A DNA stretch of 64,000 bases from Ascarosepion bandense (lineage: Eukaryota; Mollusca; Cephalopoda; Sepiida; Sepiidae), in NCBI GenBank assembly GCA_037127315.1, contig JBBBDQ010001185.1, positions 564,001 to 628,000 on the forward strand, given 5' to 3'. The notes beneath the pieces were generated by a model, which saw only the letters and a list, made by a program, of their open reading frames with translations, did no database searches and was not told the DNA's origin. Position numbers and translations under genes: made by a program. This document shows, in pieces, positions 11,880 to 23,921 of this stretch (positions within the stretch are counted from its first letter, which is position 1; each line of letters starts with the position of its first letter).

Positions 11880-12010
11880 ATTTTTTCTTCTTCTTCTTCT
11901 TCTTCTTCTTCTTCTTCTTCTTCTTCTTCTTCTTCTTCTTCTGTTCTTTCAGGACGTTGGCAATTATGGCTCTCCCTAATTTTCTGTACTTTGTAGCAAT
12001 TAGCAAATTT
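11880..12010 (-). mobile_element. RTE-like LINE 3' terminus with expanded (AAG)n tail
   Basis: On the minus strand the sequence reads ATKYRKLGRAIIANVLKEQ followed by a (AAG)n array (CTT on plus, 11881-11941). This matches the last residues of the RTE-like ORF at 59395-60262 and 3520-3915, which end ...IAYVLKGHGT/LKEHGT before a short AAG tail. The tail here has grown to about twenty units and reads as a long Lys or Phe/Leu run in translation. Confidence 0.7.
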
Positions 12011-13283
12011 TATCTTTTGACATCTCGCCTAAACCCTGTTCTATTAATCATTTACACAAACTTGTTAAGGAGGGTTAAGTACTGTTTTACTCTGTCCCTC
12101 TTGCACATAATACACCCTGAAAGCGTCAAAATGTTTTCCTCACTATATGCTCTAAAAATTTCAAATGTTTTTTCATGAAAAACGCACAAACTTCTTTCAA
12201 TTTTCTCAATAACTTGCATGCGTGTAATTCAAAAGTTATTTTTCATTACAAATCTCTGAATTGTTGAATATTTCAGAAACAACTAAGTAAAGCATTTTAA
12301 AATAAATGTATTTATAAATTATCTGAAACTAAAAATAAAAATGAATTAATTTTGGGGATATTTTCCACGTCACAATATATATACAATAAACTTAAATATA
12401 TAAATAAACTACAAACCTTTAAACCAAAAATTTCATTTTCCGATTCAGTACATAGTTTCTATATCTTCAACTGAAAAATCGTCTAAAAAGCCAGAAAAGA
12501 TTGTTATAGAAAAGTAAATATATCATCCCAATTAAATGAAACTTCACAAAATTAATTAATGTTATATAACTTAAAAAATCTATTTCGATAAATAGTTATC
12601 ATAAATCACCTTTTTCATGAACAAATTTATAAAAGAATAAATAGCGAAAGTGAAATCGATTATAATTAATTGATTGAGCATAACAACAATCAACCAAAAA
12701 ATGTTCCCAGTGACTGTTATAACAGCTGTTATTGTTACCAGGAAAACGAACACAGGATGTGCTGATGGGATGTCGCTCACCTTTGACCTTTATTTTTCGT
12801 TGCTCTTTCATTGTTACTTGATGCCATATGTAGGGCACGCAATGCCGTTTCAAAACAACAGTCAAAATATTTCATAACAGGTGGTAGAAACATTAGTTTC
12901 TGCCATTCTGATTCATACTTATACTGAATGAGTTGTATATTTATAATGAATTTGCCATCTTTTCTGAGAGTGTGGTACTTACAACGCAAACTCTAAATAT
13001 AAAGCCCTGGTTATTATAAAATTTCGACCTCCCAAAATTAACAAAATTCTACAGAAACAAAGGAAATATGACATAAATAAAGATGACTATATTTAAATCA
13101 ACAAGAGGAATATTTTTAATTGTGCTTTGCTTCCGCGATGCATTAAGTAATATTATATGTGATTAAAAAGACTAGATTCAACAGAAAGGAACATCTACAA
13201 GAGAGAACTCACTCCAATGATAGCCGAAGTGACTAACCTGTTAACGAGCGAGGCTTCCGTTTATTTTTTATTTTTTTAATTTT
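12011..13283. other. AT-rich sequence without recognised gene
   Basis: No supported feature. Overlapping short frames on both strands at 12580-12990 have no family resemblance. Confidence 0.55.
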
Positions 13284-13335
13284 AAATCATTTCAATGAAA
13301 GCAAGGCAATAAAGCCACTAAGAGGCAAGAGTATT
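13284..13335 (-). mobile_element. Jockey-like LINE 3' tail relic
   Basis: Diverged copy of the family 3' tail, with AATCATTTCAATGAAAGCAA and GCAATAAAGCCACTAAGAGG on the plus strand, preceded by a T-run (13263-13283) representing the poly-A. Upstream LINE sequence is missing or unrecognisable. Confidence 0.45.
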
Positions 13336-13729
13336 ACTGAGTTTGAGAGAATATACACTTTTATATATTTTTCTTATTGTTTTTATTTTCTAAAAATACA
13401 TTGTGACTGTGTTTATAGCTGATGCTATTGAGTGTTGGCTTTTTCTTTTTTACTTTTAGTGCTTTTTAATCTTTTTTTACATGTGGATGAGGTTATTATA
13501 CTTGTACTTTCTACAAGTGTGTTGCTGATATGAAAATCTACGAATTTAGTGAAAAAAATCATCCTTGATAATGGCTAAAAGAATAGCTGAAAGTGCTCCA
13601 ATATATAGAACATTCGAACAGTCTTTGCGCATTTTATGTCCAGAAAAGAAATCACTTATACGATTATAAGGTAAATTAGATAAAAGAATAGCTTAATTGC
13701 AATATTCTGTCAGAACTCTTCAATGAAAT

Positions 13730-13730
13730 G

Positions 13731-13789
<59 letters not shown>
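13730..13789. repeat. (TA)n-(TG)n compound microsatellite
   Basis: About 14 bp of TA followed by about 45 bp of GT repeats. Confidence 0.95.
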
Positions 13790-13791
<2 letters not shown>

Positions 13792-15028
13792 CCGAATATG
13801 CGTAGATAAAACGAAGAAATAAACGAATCTTTAACACGAATCGACAAACATAGATAATTTTTTTCATATTTGAGCATTACTTTCCTTTCAAATTGAAAAA
13901 ATGAATTACAAAGATTATTTTCGAAACAACTTCGCACAAAATATTTTAGGTATCTTTTTTACAGTACAACCGAATGATTTGCATTAGTATAGAATAAACA
14001 GAAACAGTCTGCCAATCAAAGGACAATGCGCATCTCATATGACGTCGCTGATTGATTAATATATAGTAATATCGAGAATCACATTATTAGAGCCGGACCG
14101 TGTTAAAAAATAGATTTTGAGTAATATAACTTAAATCTACAGAATTTTTCTACCTTTCCGTAACGGAGTGCCACAAATATCCACCGCCCCACTTGGATCA
14201 ATGTAAGTATATGAAAAAAGTAAAACATGTACACTAAATGAGAGTTAATGTATAGGACTATATCATATTAATTATTGGATATAGATATAGTGTTTAAATT
14301 TGATTTCTGTAAGTGTCTCTCTTTTTTTATACATCAATGAGTAGAGGATGAAAGTTCTGTGTCTGTAATCATAGAATTAGCATTATTCTTATATTATATG
14401 CATTAGTAAGAGTTCATCTTTAGTTTGTTGAGTAGATGCTGTTTCGCTGTAAGTTGGTTCGAGCCTGCCTGCAGAGAGCGCCACTTTTGAAGATTTTGCA
14501 GATAATGAAATATTTTTTCTGTTGATTTTTCTGAAAAACCTCGCCGTAATTTTGTTGAAGTGAATTTGATAGTGACGGATAATTTTTTATTTGTTTTTTT
14601 TTGTTTTTTTTTTCAATTTTTTGGGGTTTTTTTTTTCTGCTGTTTAGATAGGGATTCAAATATGCTAAGAAGATTGATGTACACTTATCGTGGAAAAGAT
14701 ATTTTCGTCAGTGCTTTTTCTAAACAGAAATACGGTTAGTGGATGTTGAAAAAGGTTTTGTTGCATGTCGCTAGGAAAATTTTACATTAAGCGTAATACT
14801 GGGGTAGACGTTACTTTTTTCATTATCTCCTGTAATATTGGACAGTAGCCCAAGAAATAATTTTTGTAAGAAGTTATTTCGTTTGCTTCTTTCCAGGGGT
14901 GTGACACAATGCGTCTTTAAGGTAACGAAAAAAATCTTTAGTCCGTAATAAGTAAGAGTAAATCCTTCATTCTTCCTCTCTTCGTTAAGTTTGGGGTGTT
15001 ATTACTAGGTCTGCTGTAATTCACTGTG
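13790..15028. other. No gene seen
   Basis: AT-rich, with T-rich tracts at 14580-14640. No supported feature. Confidence 0.55.
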
Positions 15029-15628
15029 TTGTGCTAGACAATTTTTTCTCTTCGGAATCTATGTTACATATGTCTACCATTCGTCAATGTTTTGAATATT
15101 GCTACCACATCTGTTTTGGTGATCCTACTGTATATTTAGAGATTCTTGATAAAATCCAAAGAAGGATATGCAATGATATTAATCCTGACCTGGCAGTTCT
15201 GGCTTAGTTACTTTTCCGCCGCCGTAACGTAGCTTACCTGCGACTTTTTTATAGATACTTTCATAGGTAATTGTTCTGCTAGACTTTTTATATGACACCT
15301 GAATTTAATGAATTTAAGCGCATTACTTGATTGGCAGCAAGGTCTCATCCTTTTACGGTTGAAATGGCTAGATGTGACTGTAAGTTCTACGCTAATAATC
15401 TTCTAAATACACTTCTTTCTTGCGGAACTGCCTTCCGACTTCTTGCTTCCCAATTAACATCTAACTTAAAAAAATTATATACATTTTCAATCGTTATCTT
15501 CTGTCTTCTTAATTGTTATTATTTTATTGTTCTTTCTCCTTAATAGTATTTTCTCTCATATTCTCTAATACTCAGTATCCCCTTGCGTCTTAGTAGCTTT
15601 AATGTCTTACTTGGGGTAAAATTATTTT
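15029..15628 (+). mobile_element. Jockey-like LINE, 5'-truncated 3' end
   Basis: Plus-strand C-terminal reverse transcriptase: LDNFFSSESMLHMSTIRQC, then EILDKIQRRICNDINPDLA, YLRLFYRYFH, AARSHPFTVEMARC. It ends with a diverged family tail (CCTTGCGTCTTAGTAGC near 15580-15600) and GGGGTAAAATTATTTT. Stops and frameshifts are present. No long poly-A or TA tail remains. Confidence 0.8.
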
Positions 15629-16594
15629 AAAAAATACTAATATACGCGTCATGGTTGCAGGTTGATTGAACGCAAAATTACCCTATTTTCTCGTTTATTG
15701 CTGCAGACATCGTTTCATAATCCTTACCCTACCGTTTTTAGTGCAACCGGGAATCACTGCTTGGGGACAGATCGTTAAGTATTCGACTTCAGTTAATTTT
15801 CATCAGCCTTCAACTGTTAAATATCGAAAACAAAATGTTATTTATTACACTTCCACTTGTAGGAATAAGCATTTTAACAACAGGGGTAAGGGGAAGACGA
15901 AAAGGGTGTTAGAAAGCAATACTCACACTTCTCAAATCTATTTGTGAGGAACACTATTGGTTTGCTTCTAAGATTATTCTAAAATAGTCTGATTCTTATA
16001 ATATCTTTCTTCTCGAAATCTGTAGTGACCAGTTACTTCTAAGAAAGACATGATTTGAAAATAAAAGGCAATTCGTTAAGGTGAATAAAAATATCGTTCA
16101 GTCTAATGTTCATGGGTGAGGTAGGTTGAGTGTTTGTTTTAGAGATTCAAATATGCATTTATATTATATAAACAGGAAGTTAGGAACATTCCCCGAAACT
16201 GCTTTACACAACAGATAACAAAACCTAAGTGTCCTTATGTAGCAAAATATTTCGTATGTTCCCTTGAAAAGCTTGAACATTATTTTCGCAGTTTTTACGA
16301 TTTTTACTTTATTATTCGGAATTGTGTACTTTAAATATTTTTCAGATAATGGCTTCTTTGGGTTTGGAGTGTTTCCAACAGTCTCCCACATCATTCAAAT
16401 AAAATTGTTTTGACAAACCAATGGCCGTTTCCCTCCCAATACAAGAAGTTCATCAATTCAAAAATCAAGACGGAAAATACAAGAGAACGAAAATGTCTGA
16501 AGCCTGATGACGTAACTACAGTAAACTGTTTACAAAGAAAACTTGCAAAATCCTTGCTGTAGAACTAAATGTTGAATTAATAGAAGTAAGAGTG

Positions 16595-16660
<66 letters not shown>

Positions 16661-16679
16661 TGAATATTTATATATTTAT
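15629..16679. other. No gene seen; ends in (TA)n
   Basis: No recognisable coding sequence. A long TA array occupies about 16598-16657 immediately before the 5'-truncated LINE that follows. Confidence 0.6.
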
Positions 16680-17854
16680 ACCAGGCTTTTGATAATCATG
16701 GCGAAGTTCGAGCGGTGGCTCTAGTTATCTCAAACGCATTTGACAAGGTTTGGCACGATGCTAGTCTTCTGCGCAAACTCCAGAGCTACGGTATTTCTAG
16801 ACGATTGTTTGATTTAATCCAGTCGTTCTTATCAAATCGTGATATGAATCGTTTTGAAAGGGCAAGCTTCCAGATTTTTTCACACGAATGCGAATATCCC
16901 TTAAGTCTCTATACCAGGTCATACGCTGTTTTTGATCTTCATCAATGATTTTTCTATCTATGCAGATGACGCCGCCACTTATTCCAGTCTCAACAGGAAA
17001 TCTACCAAGGCTGGCAAAGTAAATGTGGCTGCTGCTCTTGAAACGGACCTCCAATCAGTGGTTAACTAGGGCGGGAAATAGCTTTTAAATGTTAATGCCT
17101 CCAAAACAAAACTGCTCTTCTTTAAGCACCATAGACAAATTTTGCTGCCAGCCATCAGCATGACTGATGCTAGTCTTCTGGAGAGCAACCATCTGCGCCT
17201 AAATTTTCAGATGACCTGATGTGGAACGACTACATTTAATCTGTAGATGCATTTACTACTAGGAAGTTTCGTTTTCTATGTCGGGCCAGGAAGTTTTTCT
17301 CGTCAGAATCCATCTTGCAAATTTTTAAACCTACCATTTACTCCTGCATTGAATACTCTTGCCATATCTGGTGAGGTGTTATTCATTTTAAGGTTCTTAG
17401 CAAAATCCAAAGAAGGATTTGTTATGTAATCGATCCTGACTTGGCATCTCGACTTCAGTCACTTTCGCACCGACGAGACGTGGCTTCCCTCTACTTTTTC
17501 TACAAATATATTCATGGTAACTGCTCTGACAAGATTTTTTCCCAGGTGACTCGACCCCATGATTTTAAGGTGCTACTAGCTTGGCATCTAGATCCCATTT
17601 TTTTATCTTTGAAATAATTAAATATAAACACTGTTTCTACTCCAACAGTTTCATTTCTAGCAATTGGAACTGTGGAACTGATTTGCTTTCCTGATAGCTA
17701 CAATATCCAAAGATTTAAATGCAACGTCAAGTGCCATATTCGATCTTCTTGAATATTTTATCCTTTTTCTTCAGTACTCCCTGTATCCAGTTTTTTCTCT
17801 CACTGTAAGTCCTCTGTGCATTAGTGGCGGTCCCTTATTGCTTGGTGTGAAATG

Positions 17855-17855
<1 letters not shown>
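16680..17855 (+). mobile_element. Jockey-like LINE E, 3' half
   Basis: Starts inside the reverse transcriptase: QAFDNHGEV, then ISNAFDKVWHDASLLRKLQ (the motif-A region, expected F-D-K-V-W-H), GISRRLFDLIQSFLSNR, and an intact IYADD catalytic box at about 16953-16970. The thumb and C-terminal region follow in shifted frames (ARKFFSSESILQ, IQRRICYVIDPDLASRLQ, RRDVASLYFFYKYIHG). The 3' tail is at 17810-17855 and continues into (TA)n. At least three frameshifts and several stops make it inactive. Confidence 0.85.

Positions 17856-17856
<1 letters not shown>

Positions 17857-17931
<75 letters not shown>
17857..17931. repeat. (TA)n-(CA)n-(TA)n tail array
   Basis: Starts exactly at the LINE E 3' end (TGAAATGATT then TATATA...) and contains a short ACACAGACACACACA interruption. 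Confidence 0.9.
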
Positions 17932-17936
<5 letters not shown>

Positions 17937-18034
17937 AGCCTAAAAAGTGAAGACATTTTAACAACGCACTAAGGAAACTTCGAAATCGACAAGACTGAAA
18001 TAACACCATTAAGCTAATTGACAAGTTTTTCTAC

Positions 18035-18036
<2 letters not shown>

Positions 18037-18075
<39 letters not shown>

Positions 18076-18169
18076 ATCCGTCATCCGTATCACAGCTCAT
18101 CAGTACGGTTAGACTCCGATTGCTTTTTAACCCAGGATTGAAACCCGACCGAATTGGCGTCAGTCGGCG

Positions 18170-18264
<95 letters not shown>

Positions 18265-18290
18265 AGAGAGAGAGATAGAGAGTGAGAAAA
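18037..18290. repeat. Short dispersed repeat sandwiched in (TA)n arrays
   Basis: A 98-bp unique-looking segment (18076-18173) has TA arrays on both sides (18037-18072, 18174-18206), then a 56-bp GT array and AG-rich sequence. The segment includes CATCAGTACGGTTAGACTCC, CCCAGGATTGAAACCCGACC and GAATTGGCGTCAGTCGGCGA. It is ~90 percent identical to the reverse complement at 26169-26289, which is also flanked by TA. GGATTGAAACCC is loosely B-box-like, but no A box is convincing. Confidence 0.75.
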
Positions 18291-18798
18291 AGAAAAAAAC
18301 AGTAGAATACATATAAAAAACATAAACCGGTTTGAACATACTAATTCTATTGTCTATCTATTTATCTATAGATAGATAGTAAGTAAGTAAGTAAGTAAGT
18401 ATTTATATTGCTTATTTTATAAGTATTTGGCTGACAAAAAAAAGGAAAGCATTCGTTCATGCTTGAAATTTTAAAAAAAATGGATCCTGAATCTGTATTA
18501 AAAAAAAACTTACTCGATGCATCAACCAATACTCCATCTCGAACTTTGTGGCTATCACTCTTCTGTTTCGTTGCCAAAACAGAACTTGAAAATTAATCAT
18601 CGCTTTATTTTATTATTAACGAATATTTGACTCTTTAAATCGATGGAAGAAGGAAAATCATATCAATAAAATCAATTCTTTATGTGTTATTTAAAGCCAA
18701 AACTTTTTTGTTTTTAACAATAATTCTTCTATTTTCGTTAGTAAATAACAATATTTTTGGAAGTAACAAGGATGACACTATTTAACCTATATCTGAGG

Positions 18799-18930
18799 AG
18801 ATAAGAAATGAATTCATACCTTTCACAAGAGTATTTATGCTTAAGTGAATGTAAAGAATTCAACTGAAATCTGAACTTGGCATTGGGATTTCTCATTCCG
18901 AGAAATTACACCACTTGCACATCCTACTAA
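18799..18930 (-). mobile_element. SINE copy, decayed
   Basis: On the plus strand, GAGATAAGAAATGAATTCAT and AGTGAATGTAAAGAATTCAA match the corresponding part of the nested SINE at 9057-9125, in the same orientation. The tRNA-like head lies at the right end (GTGCAAGTGGTGTAATTTCT on the minus strand) but is diverged. The 3' tail is missing. Confidence 0.55.
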
Positions 18931-20065
18931 TTATTATACTCATTTAGACATTGCACAAAAACTCTGACCTTTAAACAGTCAATCTGACCTTTAAACAGTC
19001 AATCTGAGAAAAGTTGCTTTATTAAAGTGGTATGAATAACTACCTTCTACAAGAGTAGGATTTAAATTACAATTACAAACTTGTTAATTGAATATATTGA
19101 AGAGGAAAAGAAATTGACAAGTTTTTTGTAGGCAGAATTTTGTTTCTTTTTTTCCTGTTTTCCTATGGTGAAACAAAGACAAAAAATAAATAAATAAAGA
19201 CAAACTAAATTAAAACCACAAATGTGTGTTTTTTTTTAATTATTTCAATGGATTTAATTTTCGCAAGGGAAAGTATTGTGAGGATATAAATGAACGAAGA
19301 AGCGAGCATGGTAGAAATTGCGGGTAAATATCTTTTCGGGTGCATAATGCACAAAAAAAGACTGAATGTATAATAGATAAAGTGAAAATAGTTGTTCATA
19401 TAAGATATAAATTTCTAGTTATTGCGATTTCAATGGGCAAATGTGTGCTATTAAAATGAATAAGCAGTGTATATTGTTGGGAGGAACAGAACACAGACAT
19501 ACTCTTTGAATGCATACCTATATCAATTCAAGGATCGGTTTCTGTTTTTTGTTTTCTGTTTTTATTACTATTTTATTACTATGGCTAATGGGATGTGTTT
19601 CAATGATTCCAATTGGATATTGCAGATTTTTAAAATTTCTCAGTCCCATAGAGCAGAGTATTTCGGCAAGATAACATAGGTTTTATTCTCACTGAATAAT
19701 ATGAACATGAATCAACCTTACATTTGACGGTATAGCTAGATAAATAAACACATGTTATCAGTCAAAATTATCTAATCTGTTTATAAGTATACATATTTTA
19801 GAGATATAAAGTCAGTCGTAGGATGGTCTGTGTGATGACTTATAAATGCAAAAGGCGTGTAATATGCAAGCACTTAACGTTAACAGAATTTAAGTCGAAC
19901 ATTTCAAACGTCTCTGTAACTACTGAACAACATTTCGTTCTTGGCACGGTGACGATACTTCTAGTCATGCTTGTGCGCTCGATTTATTTATTTATTTATT
20001 TATTTTTATGTATGCAGAAAAACTAGAGGTACTTCTGAAATCTTTCCGGTCGAGAAGCTTTAGAG
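18931..20065. other. No gene seen
   Basis: Contains a two-copy 20-bp duplication, TCTGACCTTTAAACAGTCAA, at about 18965-19005, and T-rich tracts. Nothing else is supported. Confidence 0.55.
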
Positions 20066-20107
20066 CAGGCATGTCAAACACGCGGCCCGCGGGGCGCATG
20101 CGGCCCA
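20066..20107 (+). mobile_element. hAT-type terminal fragment
   Basis: CAGGCATGTCAAACACGCGG followed by CCCGCGGGGCGCATGCGGCCC is a GC-rich terminus of the kind found widely in hAT non-autonomous elements (consensus style CAGGGGTGTCAAACTC-x-CGGCCCGCGGGCC). It stands out sharply from the AT-rich background. The matching opposite terminus and an 8-bp target duplication were not found, so this is one end only. Confidence 0.5.
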
Positions 20108-21484
20108 TTGTAGACACACTTACGGTCCGCAGAAATGATCTTCCTTTCTCCCACAACTCATTGGCAGACTCATACCTGTATGAGTATCAACGGACAGAAA
20201 TCAAAGCTTTGACATCGATTTCTATTTTTTTTAGACGCTAAGAGAGTGACGCAGTTGAAAACGTATCAATATCGTTTGATGATTTTTCGATTTCTAAGAA
20301 ATGGCTCGACGAGATACTAGGGATATAGCGGACATCGCCTTGGCTACGGAGATATGAGAAACATAAGCGAAAAAGCCATAGTTATGAATATAATTTAATC
20401 AAATACTCTGGTGGAGTTATCCATAGAATTTTGAATTGAATTTGAATTTTCATGGAGTTTATAAATAAGTCAACAGACCGCATTTGAGCTCTGTATCACA
20501 CGATTCCTCCCCAGTGTTTTGCATTTCCGGTGAGTAGACTTAAGGTTACAAATCTGTTTTGTAATTTTCAATAACTCAGAAATATTCACATTGGATACGA
20601 ACAGTGAATTTTCATTTCCTGGGGCCTATTTTTGTAAAATATGAATCGAGGAATACATATAATACAGTGCAAGAATAAGGTTATATGTCTTCTTTCCTTT
20701 TTTGTATTACTATCTCCATTAGTACGCAATAAATATTTTTCCCAGTCTTTCATTTCAGGGCTCTACGTTGCGAGTGAAACAGTCTCATTTGCGAGTGATT
20801 TTTCCAAGTGGCGACTAAAAATAATAAAAAGCTTATCTTTTGGCGACTGTATTTTTTTCACTGACAATCTTCCAAAGCTCATTAGTGAATGAAAAATGTC
20901 TTTTCAACCTTTATATTTTTTAATAAAACGAGTAAAGTCAAATTATTTAAACAATAAAAGGTTTAATAGAGCAATCCATGACCGCCGTCGTGTCTCAAAA
21001 AAATCGTAAAAACACCAATATGTATATTTTACAATAATAAATGTTATTTCCCAACACAGAAGAACAATTAGAACGAAAAGTGGTGTATCAAGAAATACAA
21101 TGATTAACTAGCCTTTTTATGAGTGAGTGTTACTGCAATGTTTCTCTCCTGAACAGATTCAAACTAAATAGCTATTATATATATATATATATATATATAG
21201 TAATATTTTTATTATTAAAATTTATAATAAAAACATTTTTCGCTACACAAGAGCTGTCGTATTTCGGTGATATAGCACCGAAACATGACAAAATCGACAA
21301 TATCATCTGGGAGCTATTGTTGAAAACCAATGGCGATTATATTGGATGAATTTACTTTTCAGTATTTAGTGATATTTTTACTAAACTTTGGTAAATATAT
21401 CTGTATATATTTGTTATTTTCATTTTTGCGTAATTTGGACGACAATTTATCCATCGCAGCTTGTTTATATATATATATATATAT
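20108..21484. other. No gene seen; one hairpin
   Basis: No supported coding sequence. An imperfect 14-bp inverted repeat, GTCGTATTTCGGTG (21256-21269) and CACCGAAACATGAC (21276-21289), lies beside a TA array at 21177-21199. Confidence 0.55.
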
Positions 21485-21837
21485 CAGTTTCTTTTCTCGC
21501 ACTTACAGCTGTGGAAATCCATCCCATATTCTTGCTTCACTGATAACTATATTCTCCATGAGTTTAAATTCAACGTGAATTGCCATCTCTTAACCCTTGA
21601 CTCCTATCCTTCTCCTATCATTTCCCCAGAAACCCCTGCATCTTGTTGCTCTCCCTATTCACTATGCTCTCACGCGACTCTCTTCACACCAGTATTCCCA
21701 TCCTTCACTGATCTTTCTCTGGCGCCTGCTGTAACCGGTTCCTCTGTCTCTTCGCTCTCCTCTTATGTAACCTTTTATTCTCCTCTTATGTAGCGCCTGC
21801 GCACTAGTGGCAGTACTGCCTTGCTTGGGGTGAAACG

Positions 21838-21838
<1 letters not shown>
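21485..21838 (+). mobile_element. Jockey-like LINE, 3' end fragment
   Basis: Encodes the last residues of the LINE ORF in one frame (LWKSIPYSCFTDNYILHEF, NVNCHLLT), then a C-rich 3' UTR and the family tail at 21788-21838. There the hairpin reads GGCAGTACTGCC, a fully paired variant of GGCGTTACCGCC. It continues directly into (TA)n. Confidence 0.85.
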
Positions 21839-21901
<63 letters not shown>

Positions 21902-21913
21902 TTATATATATAA
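21839..21913. repeat. (TA)n array at LINE 3' end
   Basis: About 70 bp of TA repeats beginning at the final base of the LINE tail and followed by a GA-rich stretch. Confidence 0.95.
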
Positions 21914-22527
21914 AGAGAGAGCGAGAGAGAGGACAATGTATGAAATACAAATCCCCATAAAATGAAGAAAATCAACATGTGCGAGATTCCAAACCTCATA
22001 GGTCACCCACATTTATCTTAGAAAAGATTCAATAAAAAATAAAAAGAATAGTTATTCGCTCGATAAAATCACAAGCAAGTGCATCTATTTGTTTCTTAAT
22101 TATTTCATAAAGAAAAACAAAAAGATTTATTAAAGCTACCAAAGAAAAGAGACTAAATCAATTAGTCCCACTAAAGATTTTAGTTCGCCGTTTTCACGAA
22201 CCTGACTTTTTTTTGCATCTGTTGCATAAAATCTACTTTTACTGAACTACGTGGGTTCTTACACGGGCCAATGGCTTTATTTTTAATTTAAAGTTATAAT
22301 CCCAAGAGGAAGAAGTGAAAATATTTCCGGTTCCCTTTTGACACTAGACGAGATTTTATAATTTTCAGTATGATTCTAGATAGCAATTTAATATTGTGTC
22401 ATGCATTGAGCACTAGTAGATAAGTTTACGGACGGACGCTAACGACTCCAGCAGGAATTAAACTGACGGAAATAAGTGTGACGGACGATATCGATTGTCC
22501 CCTGGGTAGACTATGTGCATGCTTGTG
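21914..22527. other. No gene seen
   Basis: AT-rich, no recognisable family. Confidence 0.55.
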
Positions 22528-23665
22528 GGTAGTAGACATTCTGATAAAATTTTCAAAGTTGTCGGACACAAGTGCACTATCAATGTTTGAGTTTTAGACG
22601 GTGGCGAATACGGAGATAAATTCCAGTTCGGTGAAAAATGTACAGTTCAAGTCTCATGTCACGAAGGTAGAGATATACTACTTTCATTTAATTCGATCCG
22701 GTGCGGGTGGGTCTATATGTATGTGTTCGAGAGAATAGGTGGTCATTGCGGAGAAATGCTGGACATGACGCGTAGGTGGAGCTTCGACATTGGCAACGGT
22801 GATCAGACGGACACCCACAGATCATGTTTTGGACAGTTACGCCTAGCGCTTAGTTAATGTATATGACGCAAAGTATCAAGGGCTTTAAAATTATATAACT
22901 TAAAATTTTGATTCTAAATTTATTTCTAAATTTAAATAGACATAAACAAAAAATCAAACAACATATTGATGTAAAATATTTTTCAGTGTTTTTTTAATAT
23001 ATAATATATAATCGTTTTTAATCAGAAAAAATCTAACGCAAATGGTTTAGGCAGTTTATAATATTCAATGAAAAATCAAAGTAAGCAACTTTGAAAAAAT
23101 ATTATAATTATAAAAGTTACCTAGTACTTTCTACAGCTCCCTTTATTACTTAAAGCAATCAAAATCATTTTCGGCAGTGAAGAATTAAATTTAGAAATAA
23201 AGAAATCATCAACATTTCATCACTTAATCTTCGTGTCGCCCCGAGGTCTCTATGCATATATCTTTCACAACCCGATCGTGCACAATTCCAATGATGTCTC
23301 GAGAAGGGATTGAATGGAACATTTTAGTTTTAACTGACAAAAGCACGTTCTGCCATCATGCAAGTGATTATCATTTGCATGTGCCACGTCGACCTGGGAA
23401 TACAATATTCCAGAAAATGTTCCCCTACTATATACAACCCTTCTTTTAACCAGGTATCATAGTGCATGGTGCCATTAGTTATAAATCTTGGTCGCCTTTA
23501 ACATGGCTTGTTGAACAGCGCCATATCCGCACAGAATATTTTTCGACTCGTTCTGGTACGATTCATGCAACAGAAAGACGATTGTGTCATTCCAGCAGGA
23601 TAATATCCACCCACATGATATTCCAAATGCTCTGCAAGAGGATTGAAAACTTCTCTGACCCGCAC
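22528..23665 (+). pseudogene. Tc1-like transposase relic, same family as 7245-8345
   Basis: The start (GTAGTAGACATTCTGATAAA) matches 7245-7270, and the AGGTGGTCATT...ATGCTGGACATGACG region matches 7450-7485. The 3' part reads WNILVLTDKSTFCHHASDY (the catalytic DES region), HLHVPRRPGNTIFQ, and HGAISYKSWSPL (the MVWG-x-IS-x-RSPL region) at 23315-23500. Then follows a decayed QQDN region near 23600-23620. AT-rich sequence at 22860-23230 has no counterpart and may be an insertion. Inactive. Confidence 0.55.
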
Positions 23666-23774
23666 GATGTATGAGATTTGATGAGGTGACGTCTTTCTTC
23701 AGTTTACAGATCTAAAATTCTTGCTGTATTATGTCAACATTTAACCAATATAGTCACTAAAAATTATCACGTTG

Positions 23775-23869
23775 AATTTCAAAGTTTTCATAAAATTAAT
23801 GAAGCGTTGTCATTTTTTATTATCTTCACATTTTGCAGGAAAATAGGTATATATATTTGTGAACATTCT

Positions 23870-23921
<52 letters not shown>

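Noticed and set aside
11831..12178. 115-codon plus-strand frame with a Phe run
   Set aside because: It is the antisense reading of the RTE tail and its CTT array.
18018..18323. Open frames of alternating Tyr-Ile, Cys-Val or Thr-His
   Set aside because: Translated TA, GT and CA microsatellites, as at 10339, 13676, 25062, 38166, 42050 and 61485.
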